A stretch of 64,000 nucleotides of DNA, taken from Isoperla grammatica (Eukaryota; Arthropoda; Insecta; Plecoptera; Perlodidae). Of the stretch, positions 12,377-24,103 are shown piece after piece (position 1 is the first letter of the stretch; each line of letters starts with the position of its first letter). Position numbers and translations under genes: made by a program. The stretch covers positions 26,464,303-26,528,302 of the forward strand of contig OX246738.1 of assembly GCA_945910005.1 (NCBI GenBank), in the 5' to 3' direction. Below the pieces are notes generated by a model. That model saw nothing but the letters and a program-made list of their open reading frames with translations. It did no database searches and was not told the DNA's origin.

Positions 12377-12650
12377 TGGCATTCCATTAATTGTGGGGAG
12401 ATCAGATAATTCAGCTCAGAAGTAACAAATAGCTTGGACATTATTTTACTCGATGTATATTCAGTTATTCAGCTGCATCATTTTTTGACGCAAGCTGTTC
12501 ACCTTCATATCCCAACACTCCCAAGATACTCCAGTCAATTGGCATTCATACGCACTAATGATGGCACTAATGGAAGTTTGACTAGACCGGGGATCAAATT
12601 CAGAACATCCCATACAACATCCATAAGGCAGATTCAATTTAAAAACTTCA
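12377..12650. mobile_element. 274-bp repeat with 21-bp flanking duplication (copy 1)
   Basis: The unit is bounded on both sides by an identical 21-mer beginning CAGTCACAATATTGTTTCAA (12356-12376 and 12651-12671). Its body recurs at 13412-13660. A direct duplication of this length fits retroposition better than most cut-and-paste transposons. No A or B box was seen. Confidence 0.55.
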
Positions 12651-13411
12651 CAGTCACAATATTGTTTCAATAGCATGGCTAGCAGATGAATTCTGGCATG
12701 AAACTATACTCGTCTACATTGTATGTACTAGGCACATCAATGATAAAACATTATCATAGCAATGGCAAATAAAAATACAAGTCTGATAATACTGAAGTAC
12801 ACTTCATAAAAATAGAATCATAAATAAAATAAATTACACTATTTTCTTCTCTCTTTGGCTTCCAATTAGTACAGTACTACCATACAATTAGATAACTCTA
12901 GCCAGTTTATCTCCGATTAGCCGGTAACCGGTGACCCTGCTACTAACAAATATGGTAACTGGCATGCATTTTGAATGTAATGTTTCTTGAAACCATGATA
13001 CCCACATTGAAATTACTAAATCGGAGATAGGCCTAGCTTAAAAAAGTTGGTGAATTCAGACCTTATAATTTATTACATGGCTGCCAAGTTAACAGGATAA
13101 CATTGTGATGGTGATGTTAAGCTCACTCTTGTGTCTATCACGACCGAATACGTTCAAACGACTCCTCTGGCACAGGTCTGCGGTTACAATACTGCTACGG
13201 TTACTGCTACGGCAACATGAAAGTGTGCCGTGGTAGACAACAGTTGTATTCATGGGAGAGCCACAATATGACAAGCAATGTTGCTAGCACGAGTTGGAAT
13301 GGTTGGTTCTGTGTAGTAGTGAGTGCCACTTACTCGTCACCTAGAAAGAGAATATAATGCTGTACTTGGAGAAATTGCCAAATGATTAGAAATAGAAGGC
13401 TAGTAAAAATT

Positions 13412-13660
13412 GGGCATTCCATTAATTGTAGGGAGATCACTATCAGTAAATTCAGTTCAGAAGTAACAAGTAGCTTGGACATTATTGTACTTGATATTTT
13501 GACGCAAGCTGTTCACCTTCATATCCCAACACTCCCAAGATACGCCAGTCAATTGGCATCCATACGTATGATGGCACTAATGTTAGTTTGACTAGACCGG
13601 GGATCAAATTCAGAACATCCCATACAACATCCATAAGGCACATTCAATTTAAAAACTTTT
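13412..13660. mobile_element. Second copy of the 12.4-kb repeat
   Basis: It shares long identical blocks with 12377-12650 (for example CCTTCATATCCCAACACTCC and GACTAGACCGGGGATCAAAT) in the same orientation, with small indels. It lies immediately upstream of the TAA microsatellite that hosts the Dong-like element. Confidence 0.7.
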
Positions 13661-13710
13661 ACTTTACTAAAATAACACATAATAATAATAATAATAATAA
13701 TAAATAATAA

Positions 13711-16700
13711 ATGGATGCTTCTGATGTATTATCGCAACAGACCACCAAATCTGGAAGAGTGAGGCAGCGTATCAAATGGACAGATAATATGAACATTTGT
13801 GTGATGCGCAACTACTATAGAATTACGTTATTAGAAACTAGAATAGTTGGATATCGACAAGAACTGCACCGAGCGTTTACACGTGAATACCCATTAGTAG
13901 ATGTAACCGAACAAAGAGTAGCAGACCAAAGGAGAATAATTGTAAGTAATGGTATGCTACCATTTAATCTATTGAACGTAATAAGACATGAAGTAGAGGA
14001 AGAACTACAAATAGATCAAGAAAATGAAGAGGATTTGGCGAACGAGGAGCACATCATGGAAGCATCAAGAAACGATGACCATCTACGACAAGAATTAATG
14101 GAACAAGTAGATCTACCAGAAGGCCAGAACACACAAGAGGTACATCACCAACATCCACCTATTAATAACATTGAACAAGAAGAGAATACAAGAGGGAACA
14201 CACAAGAAATAGACGAGTTAAAGAACATATTGCATTTAGCTTTTGAAAATGCTTTGACAGAATTTGCACATATAGAACCGAACAAGAGACCTAGAATTCC
14301 TAAACCTAAACAGTCTAAGCAAATGGACATAGTAATGCACGTAATGAACGCACATATATTGTTAGATTACGCGAAGAAAGAATTGTCGTTTGAGGAAGTG
14401 CATGCAGCAATATATTGTGGAGCCGTAGCAGTGGTCAGACAATTAGGATTAAAAATAAAGTTGGTACATTCTCAGAACATAAAAACAAATAAGACTCCAA
14501 AATGGGAACGAAGATTAGTCAAACGCATCAACGAGTTAAGGAGAGATATTGGGAGATTAGAACAATTCAGGATGGGTAATAGATCTAAAAAGATATTACA
14601 ATATTGCCAACACATATTTGAAAGGTTTAAAATCCATACTATACATGAAACACCGAACGAGGCTACAAACGAATATTTGGATACTCTAAAGCAAAAAGTA
14701 AGTGCATTAGCCAAAAGACTACGAAGATATAAAGAGTGTAGTGATAGAAAAGAACAAAACGAAATGTTTAAAGAAAAAGAAAAAGAATTCTATCAGCAAA
14801 TTAACAATAAAGAAGAAATAGTAGGCAATGGTATACCATCGAAGACAGAGATTGAGCAGTTTTGGGGTGGGATATGGAGTAACCCATTAATGCACAATCA
14901 CAATGCAACATGGATTCAAGATGAAATTGAGGCAATGAGTGATATCGAAGAAATGACATTTGATGGCATCAGTGTAAATGATATAAAATCAACGATACGA
15001 AATACTCATAATTGGAAAGCACCCGGTAACGATAACATTCAAAATTTTTGGTACAAGAAGTTTTCAAACATGCACACCCAGATTGCTAAATGTCTTAATG
15101 AATTTATATTAGGAGACAAGGATTTACCAGATTTCTTTACTGAAGGAATAACATTTCTTAAACCAAAAGATAATGACACCAAAAATCCAAGTAAATATAG
15201 ACCAATTACATGCTTACCTACTATTTACAAAATCTTGACATCGTGCATAACAAATAAAATATATAGTCACTGCGAAGAACACAATATATTAGCTGAAGAA
15301 CAAAAGGGATGTCGTAAAATGTCGCAAGGGTGTAAGGAACAATTAATTATCGATTCTGTTGTAATGAACCAAGCTTTCAACAAGAAGAGAAACATTCACG
15401 TTAGCTATATTGATTACAAGAAAGCGTATGATTCGTCACCACATTCGTGGCTAATACAGATACTGGAAATTTATAAAGTAAACCCATTGATAGTAAACTT
15501 TTTGCGGACAGCGATGACGAGTTGGAAAACAACATTAAAGTTAAACGTAGGCAAAGATCAGATATGTACTGACCCAGTTAACATCCGACGAGGTATTTTT
15601 CAAGGTGACTCGTTTAGTGCGTTATGGTTTTGTCTTTCATTAAATCCATTATCTCATATACTAAACAAATCTACACATGGTTTCAAGATAAAGGACGGTA
15701 ATACGGTTTGCCACACACTTTCACATTTATTCTACATGGACGATCTCAAGCTATATGCTTTAAATGCGACACACATGACGAATCTTCTTAACTCAACGTT
15801 AGAATTCAGTAGAGATATATGTATGGATTTTGGAATTGATAAATGTAAGTCACTTCATGTCATCAAAGGAAAGATTACGAAATTAGAAGAGTTTGAAATT
15901 GACGAAGACAACCGGATTGGAGTAATGGACGAAGAAGATATATACAAATATCTAGGATTTGCGCAGGCTAAACGAATTGATCATAAACTGATGAAAAGTA
16001 AACTAATTTCTGCATACAAGAAACGAATAGGATCCATTTTAAAAACACAATTGAATGGTAAAAACAAGATCAAAGCAATTAACACTTATGCTATACCGGT
16101 ATTAACATATTCATTTGGAATTATTAAATGGACACAGACAGAACTTCATGCCCTAGAAATTCTCACCCGCACAACATTCACCAAATACAGAAGTCATCAC
16201 CCTAAGTCAGCAATAGAACGAGTGACTCTACCTAGAGAAAAAGGGGGAAGAGGCTTGATTGATTTAAACAATTTATATTATAAACAAATTGAAATTCTGA
16301 GAAAGTACTTTTATACAAAATGCCCACATTCACAACTTCATAGAGCTATAGTATCGGCAGACAAGTCGCTTTCTCCCCTCAATTTAAATGACGGAAATTT
16401 AAACTTGCTTCAAAAACTAAATTCTGACACAGCAAAAGAGATCAGAATATCAGAAAAGACGTTACATAGCAGACATTATAAAGAACTTCTTAAGGATAGC
16501 GTCGATAGGGTAGCATCGAACAAATGGTTAACGTCCGGGGACATTTTCAGCGAAACAGAGGGATTTATGATCGCTATTCAAGATAAGGTAATCAAGACTA
16601 ACAATTACAAAAAATACATACTGAAAGACGTCACAGTGGAAGATAAATGTAGAAAATGTAATTTGAACGGCGAAACAATTGAACATATCGTATCTGGGTG

Positions 16701-17220
16701 CAAAATGCTTTGTCAAACAGATTATCTTCATAGGCATAACCAAGTTGCAAACATTGTACATCAAAAATTAGCCATGAAGTATAAACTTATAAACACAACC
16801 ACTGCGTATTACAAATACAAGCCTGAAAAGGTATTAGATAGTAAAGACTACAAATTATATTACGACCGGGCAGTTATTACAGACCAAACCATACATCACA
16901 ATAGACCGGATATTATATTTATTGACAAGAAGAAACAAGAAACGATTTTAATTGATGTTGCCGTCCCTTTATGCCACAATGTAGAGACAACTTGGCGGGA
17001 AAAGATAAACAGATATAAGGAATTATCTATTGAAATAAAAAGGTTGTGGAAGCAGAATAATGTAACTGTTATACCGTTAATTATATCAGCAAATGGCATT
17101 GTTCCACGTAAACTCCATGACAGTATTAAACTAATTGGTCTCCAACCGAACATATACATCGAGATGCAAAAAGCAATTATTTTGAACACGTGTAGGATAG
17201 TGCGAAAATTTTTGAACTAA
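13711..17220 (+). CDS. Non-LTR retrotransposon polyprotein (RT plus restriction-like endonuclease)
   Basis: This is an uninterrupted 1169-residue ORF. Residues about 17-85 (IKWTDNMNICVMRNYY..., VTEQRVADQRRII) look like a Myb-type DNA-binding module. The reverse transcriptase spans about 430-760: KYRPITCLPTIYKILTS, motif A YIDYKKAYD (Y566), motif B GIFQGDSFSALWF and motif C FYMDDLKLYA (YMDD 675-678). A C-x2-C-x8-H-x4-C knuckle lies at 980-997. It is followed by RHNQV and the restriction-like endonuclease signature RPD (1065-1067), D1082 and REKINRYKEL. One ORF, a C-terminal endonuclease and no N-terminal apurinic endonuclease place it in the R2/R4 group. With no internal stops it may be recently active. 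Confidence 0.9.
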   Translation: MDASDVLSQQTTKSGRVRQRIKWTDNMNICVMRNYYRITLLETRIVGYRQELHRAFTREYPLVDVTEQRVADQRRIIVSNGMLPFNLLNVIRHEVEEELQIDQENEEDLANEEHIMEASRNDDHLRQELMEQVDLPEGQNTQEVHHQHPPINNIEQEENTRGNTQEIDELKNILHLAFENALTEFAHIEPNKRPRIPKPKQSKQMDIVMHVMNAHILLDYAKKELSFEEVHAAIYCGAVAVVRQLGLKIKLVHSQNIKTNKTPKWERRLVKRINELRRDIGRLEQFRMGNRSKKILQYCQHIFERFKIHTIHETPNEATNEYLDTLKQKVSALAKRLRRYKECSDRKEQNEMFKEKEKEFYQQINNKEEIVGNGIPSKTEIEQFWGGIWSNPLMHNHNATWIQDEIEAMSDIEEMTFDGISVNDIKSTIRNTHNWKAPGNDNIQNFWYKKFSNMHTQIAKCLNEFILGDKDLPDFFTEGITFLKPKDNDTKNPSKYRPITCLPTIYKILTSCITNKIYSHCEEHNILAEEQKGCRKMSQGCKEQLIIDSVVMNQAFNKKRNIHVSYIDYKKAYDSSPHSWLIQILEIYKVNPLIVNFLRTAMTSWKTTLKLNVGKDQICTDPVNIRRGIFQGDSFSALWFCLSLNPLSHILNKSTHGFKIKDGNTVCHTLSHLFYMDDLKLYALNATHMTNLLNSTLEFSRDICMDFGIDKCKSLHVIKGKITKLEEFEIDEDNRIGVMDEEDIYKYLGFAQAKRIDHKLMKSKLISAYKKRIGSILKTQLNGKNKIKAINTYAIPVLTYSFGIIKWTQTELHALEILTRTTFTKYRSHHPKSAIERVTLPREKGGRGLIDLNNLYYKQIEILRKYFYTKCPHSQLHRAIVSADKSLSPLNLNDGNLNLLQKLNSDTAKEIRISEKTLHSRHYKELLKDSVDRVASNKWLTSGDIFSETEGFMIAIQDKVIKTNNYKKYILKDVTVEDKCRKCNLNGETIEHIVSGCKMLCQTDYLHRHNQVANIVHQKLAMKYKLINTTTAYYKYKPEKVLDSKDYKLYYDRAVITDQTIHHNRPDIIFIDKKKQETILIDVAVPLCHNVETTWREKINRYKELSIEIKRLWKQNNVTVIPLIISANGIVPRKLHDSIKLIGLQPNIYIEMQKAIILNTCRIVRKFLN

Positions 17221-17406
17221 GAAGAATGAAGACTTCAAGAAGTTCTCCATCCCGATGGTGGTTTTCGTGGTTTCCACCGTACAAAGAGCGAATGCTGGGA
17301 TGAGTACAAATCGGCCACGACCGTACATAGCATCCACAGTTCGGTTTGGAAAAAATAATGTGGACAATGATATATTAAGTAGTATTGCCAAATCTGGGCA
17401 TTTGAG

Positions 17407-17508
17407 AAGCAGAAGAAGAAGAAGAAGAAGAAGAAGAAGAAGAAGAAGAAGAAGAAGAAGAAGAAGAAGAAGAAGAAGAAGAAGAAGAAGAAGAAGAAGA
17501 AGAAGAAG
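17407..17508. repeat. GAA/TTC microsatellite, about 33 units
   Basis: A perfect polypurine run of AGA repeats inside the 3' UTR of the Dong-like element. Open frames through it are artefacts of the triplet repeat (poly-Arg or poly-Ser). Confidence 0.95.
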
Positions 17509-17620
17509 ATATATTAAGTAGTTCTAAGTAGATTTTAATAAGGTAAACACATGGAAATACTTGACATTTGTGTCCGTACAACATGTTTATGCCGGTTTTG
17601 ACCGAGTTTGTATGTATTGC

Positions 17621-17646
17621 AACAATAAAATAATAATAATAATAAT

Positions 17647-17700
<54 letters not shown>
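17621..17700. repeat. TAA microsatellite at the 3' boundary of the Dong-like element
   Basis: ATA/TAA units with a few interruptions mark the 3' junction of the retrotransposon. Confidence 0.9.
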
Positions 17701-17701
<1 letters not shown>

Positions 17702-18219
17702 TAAAATAGATATTGATTTAGGCCTAGTTAGATAATTTGGGATGTTTAGTCACAGAACGTCACTTTTCATATTTTTACTATGGCTGGTGGGTATACAAAA
17801 TAAAAGTTCATAATCTGCAAGTAGCACATAGGGCTGTTTACATGTCATTCAAAGTTAGTCAAAAAAAAATTACGCTATACCGGGGGACATAAAGTTTCAT
17901 GACAGGGAGGCGAATCTCTATTGGTTGATTGAATGATTGGTTGACGATATCCAGCATGATGGTCGGATCTTGGGGGGAGGGTTGCCTCTGCCACCGGGCT
18001 ATAAGGCCCAGCCGCAGAAGAGAGCTACTACTACTACTACTACTAGACCAATTGTGGGCATATGAAATGATGACATGTCATTCCGTGACAAATTACGCAA
18101 ATTTCTTATAAATCCTATAAATCCTGATTTTAAGGATAAACAGAGGCATATTTTCTCTGAAATGTTACCTAAGCTATATGTATGACAACTCCCATGAGTG
18201 TCATTCAACCACATTTCCT
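17701..18219. other. Non-coding stretch
   Basis: It contains a short CTA microsatellite (about 18027-18045). No gene recognised. Confidence 0.45.
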
Positions 18220-18385
18220 GACCTGGCTACAAGTCCTACAGAGAAACCTATAGCCTAGGGCCTAGTAGCTAGATAGTGAGAATAATATACAGTACAGTAG
18301 TAGACCTGGCTACAAGTCCTACAGAGAAACCTATAGCCTAGGGCCTAGTAGCTAGATAGTGAGAATAATATACAGTACAGTAGTA
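18220..18385. repeat. Two identical 83-bp tandem copies
   Basis: The segment beginning GACCTGGCTACAAGTCCTAC at 18220 is repeated exactly from 18303. Perfect identity implies a recent duplication, or an assembly or read artefact. Confidence 0.9.
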
Positions 18386-18772
18386 GATAAATGTAGAAAA
18401 GAAAATAATGTTCAAAAATCAAAATACAATCATTAACACAAAACAAAACACACACCATGTCAATAAGTCAATAACCTCTCTTTACATTCAATATGTACAT
18501 ACAAGTACTGTACCACACAATACACTGTGAAAGAAAGTTCATCGGTCACCACACTTAAACCACACACGTTTTAAAACTAGCCCTGTACAATAGACTAGGC
18601 AAGCAGCGTTTCAGTGCTCACACTGCTTTACGTCAGGAACCGAACTACTAACAAATAACCAAACCGTTGTGACTGACAAATTGCCTCGAGTACATGTCAA
18701 ACACATGCAGTTCATTTGAACAATGCAGTGCCGTTCTGGCACTAAGCCCCATTCCCCACCAAGGATCTACCC

Positions 18773-19187
18773 TAGTAATAACAACGGGTACCCCGAAACA
18801 GGTTCCGAACCGGTTCTACGGCAATCCGGTTCCGACTTTTCAAACCGGTTCCATTTGTTTTCGAGATCTGTCTGCACAACGGTGAACTACCGCCACACAG
18901 CCGTGCAGTCACTTTCAAAAAACTAAAAACGGCTGACACGAAGTACATTTAGCCTTCTCTATTCTTTATACACCATATTATCAGGTATATATGCATTTTA
19001 CATAAAGCCTATTTGAAAGCATGTGAGTCGTTGTTCAAAGAATTATTTTTGGTACATTTTTGACCTGCTGAATGTAAGCTGTTAATAACTATAGATTTAA
19101 CAACAAAATAGACCTTAAAATCCGGTTCCGAACCAGTTCCAAAGTAGAGAAACCGGTTTGAACTTCTTGGACCCGATGTCATCACTA
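18773..19187. mobile_element. Old non-autonomous hAT element
   Basis: The left end TAGTAATAACAACGGGT and the right end (inward) TAGTGATGACATCGGGT are imperfect inverted repeats. The 8-bp flanks match at 6 of 8 positions (ATCTACCC and GTCTACAC). The interior is rich in inverted CCGGTTCCGAACCGG-like segments. No transposase ORF. Confidence 0.65.
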
Positions 19188-19189
19188 GT

Positions 19190-20334
19190 CTACACCCACC
19201 ATCCAGTCGGTACACCAGTGGCACCTAATTTATACTTGTCAAGATATCACCTATTGAAATGGTAGTTCATGCAACAGTAACACACACTAACTCTCCGTAA
19301 TCAATATTTCCGATTAATTCGCAACATTTACCAAATGATTTGGATTCGTAAATAATAGATTCTGTGGATTTACAAGTGTTACTGTACGGTTTGTACATAA
19401 TTACTGTTGCAATAGATGTTGAATGGATTAACGGGTTTAATTTATGAGCCAACGCTGCATTCACCACACGGCCGGATAGTGGTGGTAGACTCTTGGTGTG
19501 CAAGGGGGTCTAGTGCAAGGGCACTACATAGTTAAAATGAAATACACTGTAGGAACTAGGAAGGCTAGAGCCAACATTTCAACTCCAGTCACAAATAAAT
19601 ACAAATTATAAAAATAAATACTATTAACAAGGTGGAGGTCTATCATAAGAGACCAGTAGTAAAAAATTAACCCAATGAACATTTATTATCTAGCTATGCA
19701 GTCTTTGATTCTGGTCTGTGTGGCTACCATTATTTTCAAGGTGAATTACGACCCTCCACTTGACTCCACATTACAATATCGAGGCAACTAGTCAGACTCA
19801 AATCTAGTAATGTCTAGCTTTTTGTATCCTAATTTGTACCCTAGGAAATTGTTAGTAAATAACAAGAATTTTCACATTATAAAAAAGGCACACCAAAAGA
19901 CAGTTTGAATGGTAGACTCCCGTACTTACCCAACACTGCTTTTAAGCAAAAAAAATTACAGCTGGACAATATCGTTTCGGCATCAACATTTCGTTGACTG
20001 CTGTTTGGAGAAACAATTAGGTACATATTTTGAACATAACTCATTTTGCATACCAGTGCTCGAGTACTCTGGAAAATCTTAACAAAACCTGCGAATATGG
20101 GTTAAGCTCATGAATCAAATCTACCCAGCCTCCAATTTGTTCCGCTCTTTTAACAAATTAAGGGAATAAGGGCATGTAGCACAAGCCATAAGAAAGAAAA
20201 TAACACTCATGTATTGTGATGAGTATATATATTGACTAATAGTAGTAGGTCTACTGGTGATATATTGATATTAAGCTATAGATGATCTAATTAGCCAAAA
20301 GCGACACTTTTATACATAGCATGATCATCTAAGG
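19190..20334. other. Non-coding stretch
   Basis: No exon, RNA gene or element with definable ends was recognised. Confidence 0.4.
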
Positions 20335-20506
20335 CCCGAATGCATAGTCCAGACTCAAGCCTTCCTCAACTCAGCCTCTCCTCAGCCTCGCCTAGCCACC
20401 AATCACAGAACAGCATTGCCATGCGGACGGCTCTGTGATTGGTGGCTAAGCGAGGCTGAGGAGAGGCTGAGTTGAGGAGGGCTTGAGTGTGAACTATGCA
20501 TTCGGG
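20335..20506. mobile_element. Palindromic MITE, GC-richer than surroundings
   Basis: Arms of about 75 bp, with the left arm starting CCCGAATGCATAGT and the right arm ending ACTATGCATTCGGG. They pair almost throughout and include AGCCTCTCCTCAGCCTCG and its mirror. The loop is about 30 bp. No clear target duplication. Confidence 0.7.
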
Positions 20507-21090
20507 TCTTTGGGTGCTTACGGAAACCTCTCTTGTGGGTCCGATCGGATAGATCTGGTCACGTGAACGATTTATCCAGATCACTTCGAGTTGCTGTCAG
20601 TTTCCGAACTCAAAGCAGATATGGTGAAACTTCTTTATAACAAACTTTTGGGGGTCAGATTATTATTTTGTTATAAAGAACATTTCTTTATTAAGATAGT
20701 ACATTTACCTTATGTGACCTGAAAAACTGTTTGTTATATAGATCATTTTGTTATCAAGATGTTTGTTTTAAAGAAGTTTCACTGTATCGTATATATTGGA
20801 TATATTCATCAATAGAGCTCTGTATGTGGCAAAAACCACACTTTCCTACAGTCCTACAACTATTTCACTATCCATCAGGAGCCTATGAATTCAATTTCGC
20901 GCCTAAAATTGTGTCGAACCCAAGTAACCCTTCTTCAAGATGGATCACTGATCTGCTGCTCCGACCGTTGATCGGAGGAATCAGAGTTGTTTCCGAAAGC
21001 AGATATAGAAGTATCGGATGTAGGTTTACGTAAGCAAATGTGATCGAATCATCGGATGTAGGTTTCCGTAAGCATTTATGTGTGCCCAAG
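20507..21090. mobile_element. TIR element containing a nested MITE
   Basis: TGCTTACGGAAACCT near 20516 is mirrored by AGGTTTCCGTAAGCA near 21058. A partial second copy, TAGGTTTACGTAAGCA, lies near 21022. The interior is interrupted by the element at 20622-20784. The exact outer ends are uncertain. Confidence 0.5.
20622..20784. mobile_element. Mariner/pogo-like MITE
   Basis: TA flanks both ends (20620-20621 and 20785-20786). The inner ends are TGGTGAAACTTCTTTATAAC on the left and CAGTGAAACTTCTTTAAAAC (inward) on the right. It is 163 bp and non-coding. Confidence 0.75.
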
Positions 21091-23543
21091 CATCCACCTT
21101 GCTCACACGATGGTACCGATATGCCAAATTACTGGGGCATGCACTTTGAACTTTCAGTATTCTAATCATGTACCTACAACAGTAGACAATTAATTATCTT
21201 CCCTAGAGCTATCCCCTTATATATAGGCCTATAGTAAAATAAGTACGAAGGCAGAGGCCAGCTCAGCTACATTGGAAAAAGTACTACACAAGTCTAAAAT
21301 TATACGTTGTAGTTTTCTATACAAAATTTAAAATACTTTGTAACTAGAGATACATGTTTTTAGCTTTTAGGTTTTAGCCTAGAAGCTAAATCGGTGAACA
21401 TGTATTTTTGAAAAAAGCTGCAAAATGCTAAATTTACAAAAAAATACAGTGTTCCCATTCCAATTGAGATTTACGGCCAAATACACAGTCGAGGTAAGTA
21501 CAGGATGAGTCGAGTTAAGTATCGTAATCATACTTGATGCTATACTAGGCCTACACTGTCTCTACTGGTTGACCAGGTCCAGATCTTACATGATGGCCTG
21601 ATTAAGCCAAATGTGGGCATATGATAAAAAAAAAAAAAAAAATTTTTTAAATATTTTATCAATTATTATATACTATTTCAAGATTAATATCTTATTCTTG
21701 TATTTTTAGTTTTTATAATGAAAGTCGTTAACTTGACACTTTTATACTAGGATGCAAAATTAGAGAGACATCCTGTTATCGGTTTAGGCGTGAGGAGTGT
21801 AAGTTTAGACGCATGTTTTAGCGATAAAATGACTACTACCGAACGCTCCTAAGCAGTAACAATTGAATTTATTCTAAATACCTGCACATAATTTTCTATT
21901 ATAAGTGCAAGTAGCCCCTCATATTCAAGGTGTTGATGAAAAGAAAAAAAAGATTATTCAAAATGCTAAATTTAGAAAAAGAAGTTAGTTCTAAAAAATG
22001 CACCTTTATTTTTTATAACATAGGTAGCATAAAAGTACAAAAGTGCACATCCATCAATACTTACAGTGGGAAATATACTGTGGGTCTACTGACATTGTGC
22101 AAATTTGAGTCTACTGTTAACACGAGTACAGGCCTACATCGCACTCGATACGTGAAAGTGAAAGTATGTACACCCTATACTTGTCTAACAAGACAATTTA
22201 GACAACTGTATCTGCTAACAAACGTTATTTATCAGTGCACGTACCATACGTAGTACATTCAGTGCAACATTTACAGGTTTATGGCCCAGATGCACAGCTG
22301 ATGTCCCATAGGTTAAGGAACTCACTAATTGTCAAGGAGTTGGTTTTACTTATGGTAAAAACATGCAATAAAACAATGACATAACAACACTAGGGATCCC
22401 CCAACTAGGGGACATTTCTGCATCCGGGCCTAAGTGTACCTGGCAAAACTACTTTTTCAAGCTGGCTTTCCATTATCAAGTCATGTGACGTGGTGTATAC
22501 TATGTAAACAATCTGCAAGATCAGTACAACTACACCATTCGTTTCAACAACTTGCTTCCATGTATGTATTTATGGTTTATTGCACTTTTATAACTGAAAT
22601 TTGGAAATATTTCCTCAACCAGGCCTAATGAAAGGATGCCAAGTTCAAGTAGGCTAACAGGTAGTGTCTATGCAATTGAAGGAAAAAAACAAACTGAATT
22701 CCCCATTCAAATGATCATTGTGCATGCCAAGTGGAGTGACTTTTGATTTTCCAGGTTTGTTACTGGATTGTGTGTTGAAATGAGAATGGAAAGGGGGCCA
22801 CGGTTGGCTTATAGGTATAAGTTATTCATTGGCATCCGAATCAATGCCCTGGTGTTTCATGGATCTCATCACAAGTCGTTGGGTATAGAAATCCAGCTTT
22901 AGTTTTTTATTGTTTACCTCCATTTGGCACCAAATATTAGTATAAACAGCTGGGGGGCTGAATACACGAGATTGAGCTTAAAAACGAACGGACACTAGCA
23001 GAACAGAACCTGCCGGCTTGGCCTGAAAGACAAGTTAACCATAGATTTATAACGGGCATTGTAGTGAAGACTTATTGCACAGGTGATATTAGTAACAAAA
23101 ATTATAAACTAAAGACTTGAAACTAAACAGAAAGTGTGTCTTTTGTTCACTACATTTTTTGTTTTCCATGATGAAAATTTCATATTAGTTTCCTAGTTAA
23201 GGCACAGGTTTTAAACAAAGTTCAAACCTTATTTGGAGACTTCAAGTTTTTAACCAAGGCTGAGCCACTGTAAAATTGTAGGCTAGCCTAATGGTGACTG
23301 GAATGTCATATAAATAATTAGGCCCAATGCAATGAGCCAAATACAAAATTGTACTGTCCGTCCACGATATAATGTATCATAGTATTAGAAATCAGCTCTA
23401 GTAGCCAAGTCGAAATACAATTTGCTATAGTCTATCCTCTATAGAGTATACATGTTTATTACCTATTATTGATTGTAGATGCATATCATCAAGGCATGTC
23501 AACTTAATTCTGTTATTAAACATTTTAATTTTATTGGTGTTAT
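21091..23543. other. Non-coding stretch
   Basis: No exon or definable element was recognised. There is an A/T homopolymer junction near 21626-21650. Short open frames lack domain signals. Confidence 0.45.
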
Positions 23544-23551
23544 GTAATTTG

Positions 23552-24095
23552 TAGGGCTGCCCAACGATATCGATAATTCGATACGATATCGATAATAGAA
23601 AAAATAATTCGATATCCATTTGGAATTAATATAGGGCCTATCGTACGTTTCGCGATATCAATCAAGTGTCAACTATCGTAAAAAAAAAAAAAAGTTTGGC
23701 GGTGTTGTGCTTCTGCATCTTTGTGATACATACACTGCAACATTCGCGTTGGTACCTACTCGCCCTCATCGCCCGCCGGCCGGGAATCTGTTGCGCCTGC
23801 GCTCGTTCTGCCAGTCTGTCACACTCACGTCACGTCACGCCAATCACAACATCGCTGTTTTGAGGATACATTTTAAATATTACAACACACAAATTGACGC
23901 ACATAGTAAAACATTTCGACGTTAAATTATTCATATTAAATTGTTTATGATGAATGGTCTCTGGCTGGTTTGAAAAAAAAATACGATATCGGCGATATCG
24001 ATACCGAGTTTAAAAAATTCGATATCGCGATACAATATCGATAATTACATGGATCCGCGATATTGATGTGAATTTTTTATCGTTGGGCAGCCCTA
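23552..24095. mobile_element. Non-autonomous hAT element rich in GATATCGAT
   Basis: The inverted ends TAGGGCTGCCCAACGATA and TTATCGTTGGGCAGCCCTA are flanked by a perfect 8-bp duplication GTAATTTG (23544-23551 and 24096-24103), diagnostic of hAT insertion. Subterminal regions are packed with ATCGATAT/CGATATCG palindromes. It is 544 bp with no transposase. Confidence 0.92.
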
Positions 24096-24103
24096 GTAAT
24101 TTG

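Larger units (their letters stand above)
13671..17700 (+). mobile_element. R4/Dong-like non-LTR retrotransposon in a TAA microsatellite
   Basis: The unit consists of one long ORF plus a 3' tail. TAA repeats lie directly before the start codon (about 13678-13710) and again at 17621-17700. Dong-group elements of the R4 clade are known to insert into TAA repeats, so the two arrays look like the two sides of one split target. The 3' UTR contains a GAA microsatellite (17407-17508). The 5' UTR is essentially absent, so the element may be slightly 5'-truncated or may start at the ATG. Confidence 0.7.

Noticed and set aside
17255..17584. Open frames encoding poly-Arg or poly-Ser
   Set aside because: They are produced by the GAA microsatellite in the retrotransposon tail.
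21550..21600. Minus-strand PGQPV-encoding stretch as the missing first exon of the TIP-1-like gene
   Set aside because: It lies downstream of the last exon on the gene's own strand, and its frame closes at once.
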